14,343 nucleotides of DNA, from NCBI GenBank assembly GCA_002342505.1, contig DDQB01000016.1, positions 40,478 to 54,820 on the forward strand. Direction: 5' to 3'. The notes beneath the pieces were generated by a model, which was not told where the DNA came from, searched no databases, and saw nothing but the letters and a program-made list of their open reading frames with translations. The first letter of the stretch is position 1. Each line of letters starts with the position of its first letter. This document shows, piece after piece, positions 7,205-12,099 of this stretch. A program made the position numbers and the translations under genes. Source of the stretch: Acidaminococcaceae bacterium UBA2453 (GTDB taxonomy: Bacteria; Bacillota; Negativicutes; Acidaminococcales; Acidaminococcaceae).

Positions 7205-7314
7205 TATATAGACGCAAAAATTACATATATTTCGGACGCGGTTCCTGGAGCTTGTGTGAGGTTTTTGGCGGGTATTTCGAGGCCCAGGTACTTGAACTTC
7301 TGCTTCCGCCTAGA

Positions 7315-7511
7315 ATAAAACAACTCCCAGTAGAGCATCCCGTCATAGAGATGCTGCACTGGGAGCTGGTGCTAAGGCTCCTGGAAAGGAGGACGCTCGC
7401 TATGAGAACCATTCTTATAGTAGCGATACTGTTGATTCTGTCAGCGGTATTCGCGAAGCCTTTGGGCTGAGTGCAAAAAGGTGGCTCGCTTCGGCGGGTC
7501 ATCCTCCTCCT
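7315..7511 (-). ncRNA. Predicted antisense RNA covering the 22-codon peptide gene
   Basis: A minus-strand promoter (7518-7547) points left and predicts a start near 7511. The first good minus-strand terminator is the hairpin 7324-7365: CTCCCAGT pairs with ACTGGGAG and AGCATC with GATGCT inside, and on the minus strand it is followed by TTGTTTTATT. The transcript of about 195 nt would be complementary to the whole peptide ORF at 7402-7470 and its ribosome binding site. That is the layout of an antitoxin RNA of a type I toxin-antitoxin pair (compare Ibs/Sib and Ldr/Rdl). Promoter, terminator and overlap are seen; function is inference. Confidence 0.6.
7402..7470 (+). CDS. 22-residue hydrophobic peptide, type I toxin-like
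   Basis: The peptide has a single charged N-terminal residue (Arg2) followed by a continuous hydrophobic helix (ILIVAILLILSAVFA) and a short tail KPLG, the size and character of membrane-acting type I toxins such as Ibs. AAAGGAGG (7385-7392) lies nine nt before the ATG, a strong site. That site can pair in a small hairpin: CTCCT (7378-7382) with AGGAG (7387-7391) around a GGAA tetraloop. The competing segment GGAGC (7362-7366) could pair with GCTCC (7377-7381) instead. The gene is wholly covered by a predicted antisense RNA. The frame is open further upstream (to 7186), but no ribosome binding site supports an earlier start. Toxicity is inferred, not shown. Confidence 0.6.
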   Translation: MRTILIVAILLILSAVFAKPLG

Positions 7512-7517
7512 TTTCTT

Positions 7518-7547
7518 ATTATACCCTGTATAGGGTCGCATGGTCAA
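7518..7547 (-). promoter_or_regulatory. Minus-strand promoter of the antisense RNA
   Basis: On the minus strand TTGACC (7547-7542) and a perfect TATAAT (7523-7518) are 18 nt apart. Inside the spacer, touching the -10, is a dyad ACCCT-gtat-AGGGT (7523-7536) that could be an operator. Confidence 0.65.
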
Positions 7548-7586
7548 GCGATAGAGACCGGTATTGCATGGAAGGAGGAATATACC

Positions 7587-7700
7587 ATGCGTATGTTATT
7601 CATTGCTGTATTTTATTTTGGCTTGCCGCTGCATGCAGCAGTCACAAACCCGTTTGTGACAGATATTAGCGAGAATTCGCATCCGTCGCTGCGGAATTGA
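7587..7700 (+). CDS. 37-residue small protein with hydrophobic N-terminus
   Basis: The ATG has a strong AAGGAGG (7572-7578) eight nt upstream. Residues 3-15 are hydrophobic (MLFIAVFYFGLPL) and a polar tail follows, so it could be a signal-like or membrane peptide. The ribosome binding site sits in the loop of a hairpin formed by GCATGG (7566-7571) and CCATGC (7585-7590), and the start codon is in the stem. The coding part contains two adjacent perfect palindromes (7628-7660), so the site may matter more as DNA or RNA than as protein. No family is recognised. The stop overlaps a possible TTG start of the next ORF. Confidence 0.45.
   Translation: MRMLFIAVFYFGLPLHAAVTNPFVTDISENSHPSLRN
7628..7660. 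repeat. Two adjacent perfect palindromes
   Basis: GCTGCATGCAGC (7628-7639) is a perfect 12-bp palindrome. One base later GTCACAAAC (7641-7649) and GTTTGTGAC (7652-7660) form a perfect 9-bp inverted repeat with a 2-bp spacer. Such a short spacer suits a protein-binding dyad better than an RNA hairpin. Confidence 0.75.
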
Positions 7701-7909
7701 CAGGGTTTTCTACTGTCTTTGCGGTGGCAGCCCTGGTATTGGGTCGGGCTATGTCCGGCGTATGGCTATGGAACGACGTAGTACTTGTGCACCGTCGTTC
7801 CTGCCATGCTACTGCTTACGTGCCTAAGAGCACGTATCAACTCCTCCACGAATACTGGAGGAGCCCGGAGGGGCAGCAGGCGTACATCGCCTGGCTCGCC
7901 CACAAATAA
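7697..7909 (+). CDS. Small hypothetical protein, up to 70 residues
   Basis: From the TTG at 7697, overlapping the previous TGA, the frame encodes a hydrophobic first 20 residues and a polar end containing YWRSPEGQQAYIAWLAHK, which reads like a genuine protein C-terminus. An ATG at 7751 would give a 52-residue form. Neither start has a good ribosome binding site, so translational coupling to the preceding ORF, or a frameshift joining the two, is possible. A GGCGCC hairpin follows directly. I do not recognise the family. Confidence 0.4.
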   Translation: MTGFSTVFAVAALVLGRAMSGVWLWNDVVLVHRRSCHATAYVPKSTYQLLHEYWRSPEGQQAYIAWLAHK

Positions 7910-7914
7910 CAAAC

Positions 7915-7942
7915 GGCGCCTCGTGACTGTGCGGCGCCTTAT
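7915..7942. terminator. GGCGCC hairpin, weak terminator
   Basis: GGCGCC (7915-7920) pairs with GGCGCC (7933-7938) around 12 nt, followed on the plus strand by TTATAAAT. On the minus strand GTTTGTTATTTG follows, so it may work in both directions. Neither T run is strong. Confidence 0.45.
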
Positions 7943-8004
7943 AAATAGTACGGTCTTATTCTATTTGGTTTATCTGGTATGTATGAGGAAAGGAGGTGTC
8001 CTCA

Positions 8005-8094
8005 ATGATGAACCTGAAAGGCATCGTTGGCTTCACAGCTGTTGTTGTGCTGTGGGCTAACATGGTGATCTACTGGGCTTGGTTTATGAAGTAA
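8005..8094 (+). CDS. 29-residue hydrophobic peptide, toxin-like
   Basis: The ATG follows an ideal AAAGGAGGTG (7989-7998) by six nt. The peptide has a short N-terminus with Lys5, then a hydrophobic helix from about residue 7 to 28 rich in Val and Trp, and a final Lys. The ribosome binding site is displayed as the 9-nt loop of a 6-bp hairpin (TGAGGA 7984-7989 with TCCTCA 7999-8004), immediately before the start codon. The 3' end of the gene pairs with the sequence just after it (8069-8079 with 8096-8106), placing the stop codon in the loop. Two minus-strand small-RNA units lie just downstream, pointing at its 3' untranslated region. Together this resembles a type I toxin gene, but no homologue is recognised. 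Confidence 0.6.
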   Translation: MMNLKGIVGFTAVVVLWANMVIYWAWFMK

Positions 8095-8106
8095 GAGCCC
8101 AGTAGA
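8069..8106 (+). repeat. 11-bp stem around the stop codon of the 29-residue peptide gene
   Basis: TCTACTGGGCT (8069-8079) and AGCCCAGTAGA (8096-8106) are perfectly complementary with a 16-nt loop. No T run follows, so this is RNA structure rather than a classical terminator. Confidence 0.7.
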
Positions 8107-8182
8107 CACACACCGAGGGAAGTAGCCGAAGCAACGCTCCCCTCACACCACAGTTTGTCAGTAACAGCTATAAAACTGTCAC

Positions 8183-8260
8183 ATAACAATAAGCTGAGTA
8201 GTTGACGCTACCTAGCCTATCTTAATGGTGCTGAGCTAAAGATTACCACGTCCCAAGCTC
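8183..8260 (-). ncRNA. Predicted small RNA 1 of a tandem pair, about 78 nt
   Basis: A minus-strand promoter (8267-8295) predicts a start near 8260. The RNA would open with a hairpin (stem 8256-8262 with 8231-8237, continuing less perfectly outward) whose 18-nt loop on the minus strand begins TGGGACGTGG. It would end at a hairpin pairing 8208-8216 with 8193-8201 (one mismatch), followed on the minus strand by TTATTGTTATG. The loop, the promoter spacer and the order of parts repeat in small RNA 2. The transcript is antisense to the region downstream of the 29-residue peptide gene. Confidence 0.55.
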
Positions 8261-8266
8261 AGTGCC

Positions 8267-8295
8267 ATTATATCAGTTTTGTCCTAAAAAGGCAA
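8267..8295 (-). promoter_or_regulatory. Minus-strand promoter of small RNA 1
   Basis: TTGCCT (8295-8290) and a perfect TATAAT (8272-8267) are 17 nt apart. The segment AACTGATA at the -10 is shared with the promoter of small RNA 2. Confidence 0.6.
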
Positions 8296-8371
8296 ATAAA
8301 ATAGGCGCCCGGATACCGCAAATATCCAGGCACCTTCGGAGTACGGTTAAAAGTTCCACAACCCAAACCGT
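8296..8371 (-). ncRNA. Predicted small RNA 2 of a tandem pair, about 76 nt
   Basis: A minus-strand promoter (8378-8406) predicts a start near 8371. The 5' hairpin pairs 8338-8348 with 8366-8376 (11 bp, perfect at DNA level; the transcript may begin a few bases inside). Its 17-nt loop on the minus strand begins TGGGTTGTGG. The 3' hairpin pairs 8323-8334 with 8304-8315 (10 of 12 positions) and is followed on the minus strand by TATTTTATTT, a good terminator. The tail runs straight into the -35 of small RNA 1, so the two units are head-to-tail copies. Confidence 0.6.
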
Positions 8372-8377
8372 ACTCCT

Positions 8378-8406
8378 ATTTTATCAGTTCTTGCCTTATT
8401 TGGCAA
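8378..8406 (-). promoter_or_regulatory. Minus-strand promoter of small RNA 2
   Basis: TTGCCA (8406-8401) and TAAAAT (8383-8378) are 17 nt apart, one mismatch each from consensus. Confidence 0.6.
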
Positions 8407-8419
8407 GGAAGAAAAGACT

Positions 8420-8548
8420 ATGGCTAAATTAAACAGAAAGCAAAACCAGCAAGTTACTGCCACTACTGTAAGAGCGCCCGACAGGCTTATTCCCTTGGAT
8501 GGCGTTCTCTTCTCTGCTTCTTTTTATCCTTTCCTGTTTGTGCTATAA
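8420..8548 (+). CDS. 42-residue hypothetical peptide
   Basis: ATG with AAGGAA (8405-8410) nine nt upstream. The first half is basic and polar (MAKLNRKQNQQVTATTVR), the end is hydrophobic (FYPFLFVL). A 6-bp hairpin (CTTGCC 8390-8395, GGCAAG 8402-8407) overlaps the ribosome binding site. The stop codon lies inside a TATAAT (8544-8549), preceded by TGC, which could be an extended -10 promoter for the copy downstream. No family recognised; it may be a remnant. Confidence 0.4.
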   Translation: MAKLNRKQNQQVTATTVRAPDRLIPLDGVLFSASFYPFLFVL

Positions 8549-8584
8549 TGAACATAAGTTCTTCGTAAAGAAAGTTCCATTATT

Positions 8585-8817
8585 ATGAAAACGAAATACG
8601 AACCTAATCAGCATGTTTATCATCATATTTACGGCCTGCATGTTTTGGTGTCACTATCCAATTCAATAAAAACGCCAAGAGCATAATCCGGCTACCATAC
8701 GTCAGAATCTTTGCTACGACAAAAGAAGCGTGGAAATATATTCTTCCCGATTTGCCTCCTATGCAGTCCGCTATAGTAAATATGTATGTACTCGACGCTA
8801 GGAGCTGTGGGGATTAA
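8585..8817 (+). pseudogene. Frameshifted copy A of an unrecognised small gene
   Basis: This stretch is homologous to 9293-9566. The well-conserved part, ending at the TAA 8815-8817, reads FNKNAKSIIRLPYVRIF against FYKNAAESIIRLPFNRIF in copy B, and the length difference there is a whole codon, so this was the coding frame. Upstream, the start MKTKYEPNQHVYHHIYGLHV is in another frame, and the conserved frame has a TAA just before it, so at least one frameshift separates the two halves. No transposase or other recognisable domain is present. Between 8818 and 8992 there is no gene, only the repeats listed separately. Confidence 0.6.
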
Positions 8818-8876
8818 AAAGCTGTACGCTGAGTTAATGCGCAGCTAAATAATTAAAGTTATATGAAGATTTATTT

Positions 8877-8941
8877 TGCCATATCGTAGAATTTATGATA
8901 TAGAAATGACGTCTAAGTATTTCCACGTACAGGATATGGCA
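8877..8941. repeat. 9-bp inverted repeat with a 47-nt spacer
   Basis: TGCCATATC (8877-8885) and GATATGGCA (8933-8941) are perfectly complementary. An inner imperfect repeat (ATATC/GATAT) lies at 8881-8900. Function unknown. Confidence 0.55.
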
Positions 8942-8947
8942 TTAAAA

Positions 8948-8968
8948 CGGTATACGGAGGCAATACCG
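8948..8968 (+). promoter_or_regulatory. Hairpin displaying GGAGG in its loop, upstream of the 59-residue gene
   Basis: CGGTAT (8948-8953) pairs with ATACCG (8963-8968) around the 9-nt loop ACGGAGGCA. No start codon lies at a usable distance from this GGAGG; the real site for the next gene is at 8978-8984. It resembles the hairpins before the 37- and 29-codon ORFs. Confidence 0.5.
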
Positions 8969-8992
8969 ATAAAAAAGAAAGGAGAATAACAA

Positions 8993-9172
8993 ATGACATT
9001 AGAAACAATGAGAATTTATTGGATCTTTTTATTAGGAGGATGCCTTGGTATCACTACCGTTACTACGTCGATGATTATTTTTAGAGATATGGACTTAAAA
9101 GAATTAATCATCGGCAATGTATTATTTGCATTATTAGTTTTTATTATCGGATTTTATTTCAAGCTTATATGA
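8993..9172 (+). CDS. Small membrane protein, 59 residues, two predicted helices
   Basis: AAAGGAG (8978-8984) lies eight nt before the ATG. Two hydrophobic segments (about 8-30 and 38-57) are joined by a charged loop, RDMDLKE, so the protein should be a two-pass membrane protein. The stop overlaps the ATG at 9169 (ATGA), coupling it to the next ORF. Two-helix proteins of this size include holins and toxin-like peptides, but the sequence matches no family I recognise. Confidence 0.65.
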   Translation: MTLETMRIYWIFLLGGCLGITTVTTSMIIFRDMDLKELIIGNVLFALLVFIIGFYFKLI

Positions 9173-9566
9173 AACAGAAGCATAGAAAACCCAGGCCATC
9201 AGCACCAATATGGTTCTGGTGGGGCAAGATGGATGACGAGAAATACAATATTCTTATTTCACTATATCGTACAACCGTCATTTATGTTCTTATGAAAACA
9301 AAATACGCGGCCAATATGTGTATTTCCTTATCTGCGGCCGGCATGTTACAAAAGCAACCGTTGTTATGGCTTCTTCTTGGTTTGTCACGATCCGGTTCTA
9401 TAAAAACGCGGCCGAGAGCATAATCCGGCTGCCGTTTAACAGGATATTTGGTACGGAAGAAGAAGCACAGGAACATATCCATCCCGTACTGCCACAGAGG
9501 CAGCTATCATTACAGGGAGAGAATGGCGAGTATATATGTACCCGCCGCTGGGAACTGTGGGAATAA
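9169..9566 (+). pseudogene. Copy B of the unrecognised small gene, apparently with a frameshift
   Basis: A start at 9169, coupled to the preceding gene by an ATGA overlap, reads a basic, Trp-rich N-terminus (PIWFWWGKMDDE) and then runs into a sequence without homology, ending at 9423. The conserved protein continues in the -1 frame, open from 9237 to the TAA ending at 9566, with GQYVYFLICGRHVTK, FYKNAAESIIRLPFNRIF and the end RRWELWE. A shift between about 9237 and 9290 would join them into a protein of roughly 132 residues. The conserved frame alone has only a GTG at 9318 without a ribosome binding site. It could be a decayed gene, a sequencing error, or programmed frameshifting; I favour decay because copy A is also broken. 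Confidence 0.5.
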
Positions 9567-9570
9567 AATG

Positions 9571-9609
9571 GCCGCGCGCCGGTTTTATATGTTCCGACAC
9601 GCGGCTTTT
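9571..9609 (+). terminator. Rho-independent terminator after copy B
   Basis: GCCGCG (9571-9576) pairs with CGCGGC (9600-9605), with CGG (9580-9582) and CCG (9594-9596) pairing inside, followed by TTTT. Confidence 0.65.
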
Positions 9610-9625
9610 GTATTATGCAATTATT

Positions 9626-10015
9626 TTAATAAATATATTCACCGGCTTCATTTCTAACTACTTTGTATGGCCAACCGATTTGTTTCATACAGTACTCAAA
9701 AATTGTGCTTTTCATTACCGGCGAATTAGGTCCTCTCATCTCGTCCGTTTTATACCGCCAAAAGTCATTATATAATTTAGAAAAAGTCCATATGTTGGTT
9801 TTAATCAGCTTTCCATTTTGAACCTGTTTGACCGCAACTTTGAAATATTGACCTGTCTTAGAAGTTCCGCTGGTAATTGTATCATCCATAACGTAAATAT
9901 CAACATTTTCATAATTCCAATGATCCACCCAAATATCTTTGGCTTCGCAACTGTTAGAAACAACTGAAACAGCAATAGCAGAAATGAACACTATTATGGC
10001 AAACAATTTCCTCAT
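9626..10015 (-). CDS. Small secreted protein of unknown function
   Basis: The 129-residue product has a clear signal peptide: Arg-Lys at 2-3, a hydrophobic core to about residue 20, and a likely cut after CEA (residue 25). The mature part begins KDIWVDHW and contains NVDIYVMDDTI and QYFKVAVKQVQNGKL. Short exported proteins with this DIWV...YYVM-type opening are, from memory, common in Negativicutes genomes without known function. GGAGGG (10030-10025) lies nine nt before the ATG. It is transcribed leftward, convergent with copy B, and lies downstream of the minus-strand membrane-protein gene, with a hairpin between. Confidence 0.75.
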   Translation of the reverse strand: MRKLFAIIVFISAIAVSVVSNSCEAKDIWVDHWNYENVDIYVMDDTITSGTSKTGQYFKVAVKQVQNGKLIKTNIWTFSKLYNDFWRYKTDEMRGPNSPVMKSTIFEYCMKQIGWPYKVVRNEAGEYIY

Positions 10016-10064
10016 ATTAATTTTCCCTCCGATTGCAAATTATTAATATTTCTATTGTCTTATG

Positions 10065-10111
10065 GGCATGTTGTTTAACTTTGTTTTTTCTGAGAACAGA
10101 AGCAACATGCC
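10065..10111 (-). repeat. Hairpin between the two minus-strand small genes
   Basis: GGCATGTTG (10065-10073) and CAACATGCC (10103-10111) form a perfect 9-bp stem; an inner stem pairs TTCTG (10088-10092) with CAGAA (10097-10101). No T run follows on the minus strand, so it is more likely an RNA-processing, attenuation or partial termination element. Confidence 0.5.
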
Positions 10112-10124
10112 AATCACCTCTTTA

Positions 10125-10460
10125 TTAAAGGAATGCTATAAAAAAGCCAATTGTAAAAAAAATACCAAGAATTATATATGCTATGTTCTTACCTATAACT
10201 TTGATCAACGGCTCATCTGACGTATAATCTGACGGATCGTACATAGCTCCGTCAACAGCGGTAAGCAAAAAAAGCGGGATAACGTAATTATTAAGGTCAG
10301 GCTCTGAAATACACGCCACTGTGCAAAATGCGAGAAATGAAAACACAAAATAATTGAATAAACACATTTTAATTTTTCCCAACGTTGACGCGCGCCTCCA
10401 CCGTCTCTTCACTTCATCAACTTTGGATTTAATTGTTGCTCGTAGTGATTTTCCTAACAT
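10125..10460 (-). CDS. Small membrane protein of unknown function
   Basis: I place the start at the ATG 10460-10458, giving 111 residues, because AGGTG (10471-10467) lies six nt before it and because a promoter element (10527-10535) lies inside the longer TTG-started frame that begins at 10577. The N-terminal 30 residues are strongly basic (KSKVDEVKRRWRR); hydrophobic segments follow at about 33-51, 59-70 and 92-111. It should be an inner-membrane protein with a cytoplasmic basic head. No family is recognised. Confidence 0.65.
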   Translation of the reverse strand: MLGKSLRATIKSKVDEVKRRWRRASTLGKIKMCLFNYFVFSFLAFCTVACISEPDLNNYVIPLFLLTAVDGAMYDPSDYTSDEPLIKVIGKNIAYIILGIFFTIGFFIAFL

Positions 10461-10526
10461 TGTTATCACCTGTGCAATTGTAACACGACGTAAAATGCTT
10501 TTAGATAGTGAATGTACTTTATTTTT

Positions 10527-10535
10527 ATTATACCA
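10527..10535 (-). promoter_or_regulatory. Extended -10 promoter of the minus-strand membrane-protein gene
   Basis: On the minus strand TGG precedes a perfect TATAAT (10532-10527), the same extended -10 form as at the zor-like operon. No clear -35. The predicted start is near 10520, 60 nt before the chosen start codon. Confidence 0.5.
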
Positions 10536-10553
10536 TATTCTATTGTCCAATTT

Positions 10554-10594
10554 AGGTGGTTTTTGGTTGTATGCCAAAGACCACCTGTTTTTTT
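10554..10594 (+). terminator. Plus-strand Rho-independent terminator
   Basis: AGGTGGT (10554-10560) pairs with ACCACCT (10580-10586), and TTTGG (10562-10566) with CCAAA (10574-10578) inside; G and seven T follow. No plus-strand gene ends here, so it may end a transcript antisense to the minus-strand membrane-protein gene. From 10595 to 10737 I see no gene. Confidence 0.65.
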
Positions 10595-10695
10595 ATTTGC
10601 AAAGGCAATTTTTTTTCTAAATCATATCAAGCGGAAAATAAAAATGACAAAAACTTATGGAAAATAATATATTGGAAAATATGGATTCCGTTTTA

Positions 10696-10717
10696 TTTGC
10701 TGTAATTTTGCTGTAAT
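10696..10717. repeat. Tandem repeat, two copies of an 11-mer
   Basis: TTTGCTGTAAT occurs twice head-to-tail (10696-10706, 10707-10717) in the AT-rich spacer before the tRNA terminator. Confidence 0.7.
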
Positions 10718-10737
10718 TTTCTATAATCACGCAAAAT

Positions 10738-10773
10738 AAAAAACGCCATGCAAGCCTTAAACCTGCATGGCGT
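10738..10773 (-). terminator. Terminator of the tRNA-Arg gene
   Basis: On the minus strand ACGCCATGCA (10773-10764) pairs perfectly with TGCATGGCGT (10752-10743), followed by a run of T (10743-10738). Confidence 0.88.
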
Positions 10774-10784
10774 CTGTATTCAAA

Positions 10785-10861
<77 letters not shown>

Positions 10862-10891
10862 ACATAAGCGCTGTTTTTCAACAGCAAAGCT

Positions 10892-10920
10892 ATTATACCG
10901 GAAAAGGAATGTGTTGTCAA
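10892..10920 (-). promoter_or_regulatory. Consensus promoter of the tRNA-Arg gene
   Basis: On the minus strand a perfect TTGACA (10920-10915) and a perfect TATAAT (10897-10892) are 17 nt apart. A small hairpin (10870-10885) lies in the leader between promoter and tRNA. Confidence 0.92.
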
Positions 10921-11055
10921 CACTTTTTTATAAAAAAGATGCATTTTTTTGTGCGGACAGCGTCATCTTCCGATTGATTCAGATGGTTCACACTTTTGGG
11001 TACAGGTCGGCAGCGCCGGCCTGGCCTCCTGGTTCGCGGCCAGACGATTTCGGCC

Positions 11056-11769
11056 TCAGCGGATCCGTACCGGCGTAAACCCCTGGGTGTCGCAGGAGAC
11101 AAGCTTATAAGTACAGCCGTCCCGCTGTCCTTCAAAAATGGCGGCAGCTCCTTCCGCCCCGTGGATGTGGCCGAAGACGCAGGTCTTTACCCCATATTCG
11201 TCGATGAGCTGTTTGAATATGGAATCTTCCTCCATCGAATAAAAGGGCGGGTAGTGCAGGGCCAGGATGATTTCTGTGAACCCGGCCTGCCGAGCCGCGT
11301 CCAACGAGGCCCGGATCCGCAGCTCTTCATGGCGAAGGATGGCGTCGTCTGTTTCCGGTTTGTACCCTTCGCAGACCGGGGTCAGCCAGCCCCGGGATCC
11401 GCAGACTGCAATTTGCATCCCTTCGTCTTCTATGGCGCAGAAGTTGTTCTGCAGGAAGAAAAACGCATCGCCCGTGGCCTTTTTCATTTTGGAAAGGCCT
11501 GTCCACCAGTAATCGTGATTGCCTCGCAGCATCACCTTTTTCCCGGGCAGGGAGGCAATTTCCCGCAGGTCGCCTTCCACAGCGTCCGGCAGCTTCATGG
11601 CCCAGGAAATGTCGCCGCACAAAATCACCGCGTCCTCCGGCGCGACGGTCTGCTTCCAGTTTTCAATTATACGCGGCCTGTGGTCTTTCCAGTGCGCCCC
11701 GAAAACATCCATGGGCTTGGTTCCCGGTACGCCGGAAAAGTGCAGGTCCCCGATGGCGTAGATGTGCAT
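11056..11769 (-). CDS. Calcineurin-like metallophosphoesterase (predicted phosphohydrolase)
   Basis: The 237-residue soluble protein shows all metal-binding motifs of the family in order: GDLH (7-10), GDISW (52-56), GNHD (83-86), ALHYPP with H172, and GHIHG (200-204). These coordinate a di-metal centre that hydrolyses phosphoesters; the natural substrate of this bacterial subgroup is unknown to me. AGGAGA (11782-11777) lies seven nt before the ATG. A promoter is seen at 11858-11885. No clear terminator follows: a CTGGCC/GGCCAG hairpin (11021-11043) lacks a T run. The gene is GC-rich like the left core. Long open frames on the opposite strand are by-products of its codon use. Confidence 0.9.
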   Translation of the reverse strand: MHIYAIGDLHFSGVPGTKPMDVFGAHWKDHRPRIIENWKQTVAPEDAVILCGDISWAMKLPDAVEGDLREIASLPGKKVMLRGNHDYWWTGLSKMKKATGDAFFFLQNNFCAIEDEGMQIAVCGSRGWLTPVCEGYKPETDDAILRHEELRIRASLDAARQAGFTEIILALHYPPFYSMEEDSIFKQLIDEYGVKTCVFGHIHGAEGAAAIFEGQRDGCTYKLVSCDTQGFTPVRIR

Positions 11770-11857
11770 GGCGGTATCTCCTGTTTTTCTGCGGACCCCG
11801 GATCTGGCGATGTTGCGCCAGGCAGGCGCGCCGCCGGATGGAATCCGAATTTATTAT

Positions 11858-11885
11858 ATTGTATCATATCCGGGCCGGAAAGCAA
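11858..11885 (-). promoter_or_regulatory. Probable promoter of the metallophosphoesterase gene
   Basis: On the minus strand TTGCTT (11885-11880) and TACAAT (11863-11858) are 16 nt apart; a TATAAT overlaps just downstream as an alternative -10. Confidence 0.5.
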
Positions 11886-12016
11886 CCGGGCGAATGAATC
11901 AGCACTTCCTTAAACAAAAAGGAGCAGGTGAAGTTAGCAGAGAGTAAGTAAAAATATAATTGGATAAAAATACGATTAAAACAGTAGGCTTTGTTATGGA
12001 TATCTTGAAGGATATA

Positions 12017-12025
12017 TGCTAAAAT
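12017..12025 (+). promoter_or_regulatory. Possible promoter of the TpsB gene
   Basis: TGC followed by TAAAAT (12020-12025) resembles an extended -10; a TTGAAG at 12005-12010 is too close to be its -35. The region is AT-rich and the call is weak. From 11886 to here nothing else is seen. Confidence 0.3.
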
Positions 12026-12099
12026 ATAAATATACAACTTCAGTGTAACTTCCTGTGTGTCCAGGAACGGCAGTTTTCCCGGAAGGAAATAATATTATT

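Noticed and set aside
7186..7470. 94-codon frame extending the 22-codon peptide upstream
   Set aside because: It starts within a terminator hairpin with no ribosome binding site; the strong site at 7385-7392 supports the short form.
7221..7502. 93-codon minus-strand frame with AGGAGGAGG directly before its ATG
   Set aside because: The Shine-Dalgarno is too close to the start, the product is Ser/Thr/Arg-rich low-complexity, and the segment is better explained as a non-coding antisense RNA.
6780..9610. CRISPR array or tracrRNA-like repeats in the gene-poor region
   Set aside because: There are no regularly spaced identical repeats and no cas genes; the only repeats are the two small-RNA units and unrelated palindromes.
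10996..11913. 305-codon open frame on the plus strand
   Set aside because: It is opposite the metallophosphoesterase gene, which has every family motif; the plus-strand product shows no family features or ribosome binding site.
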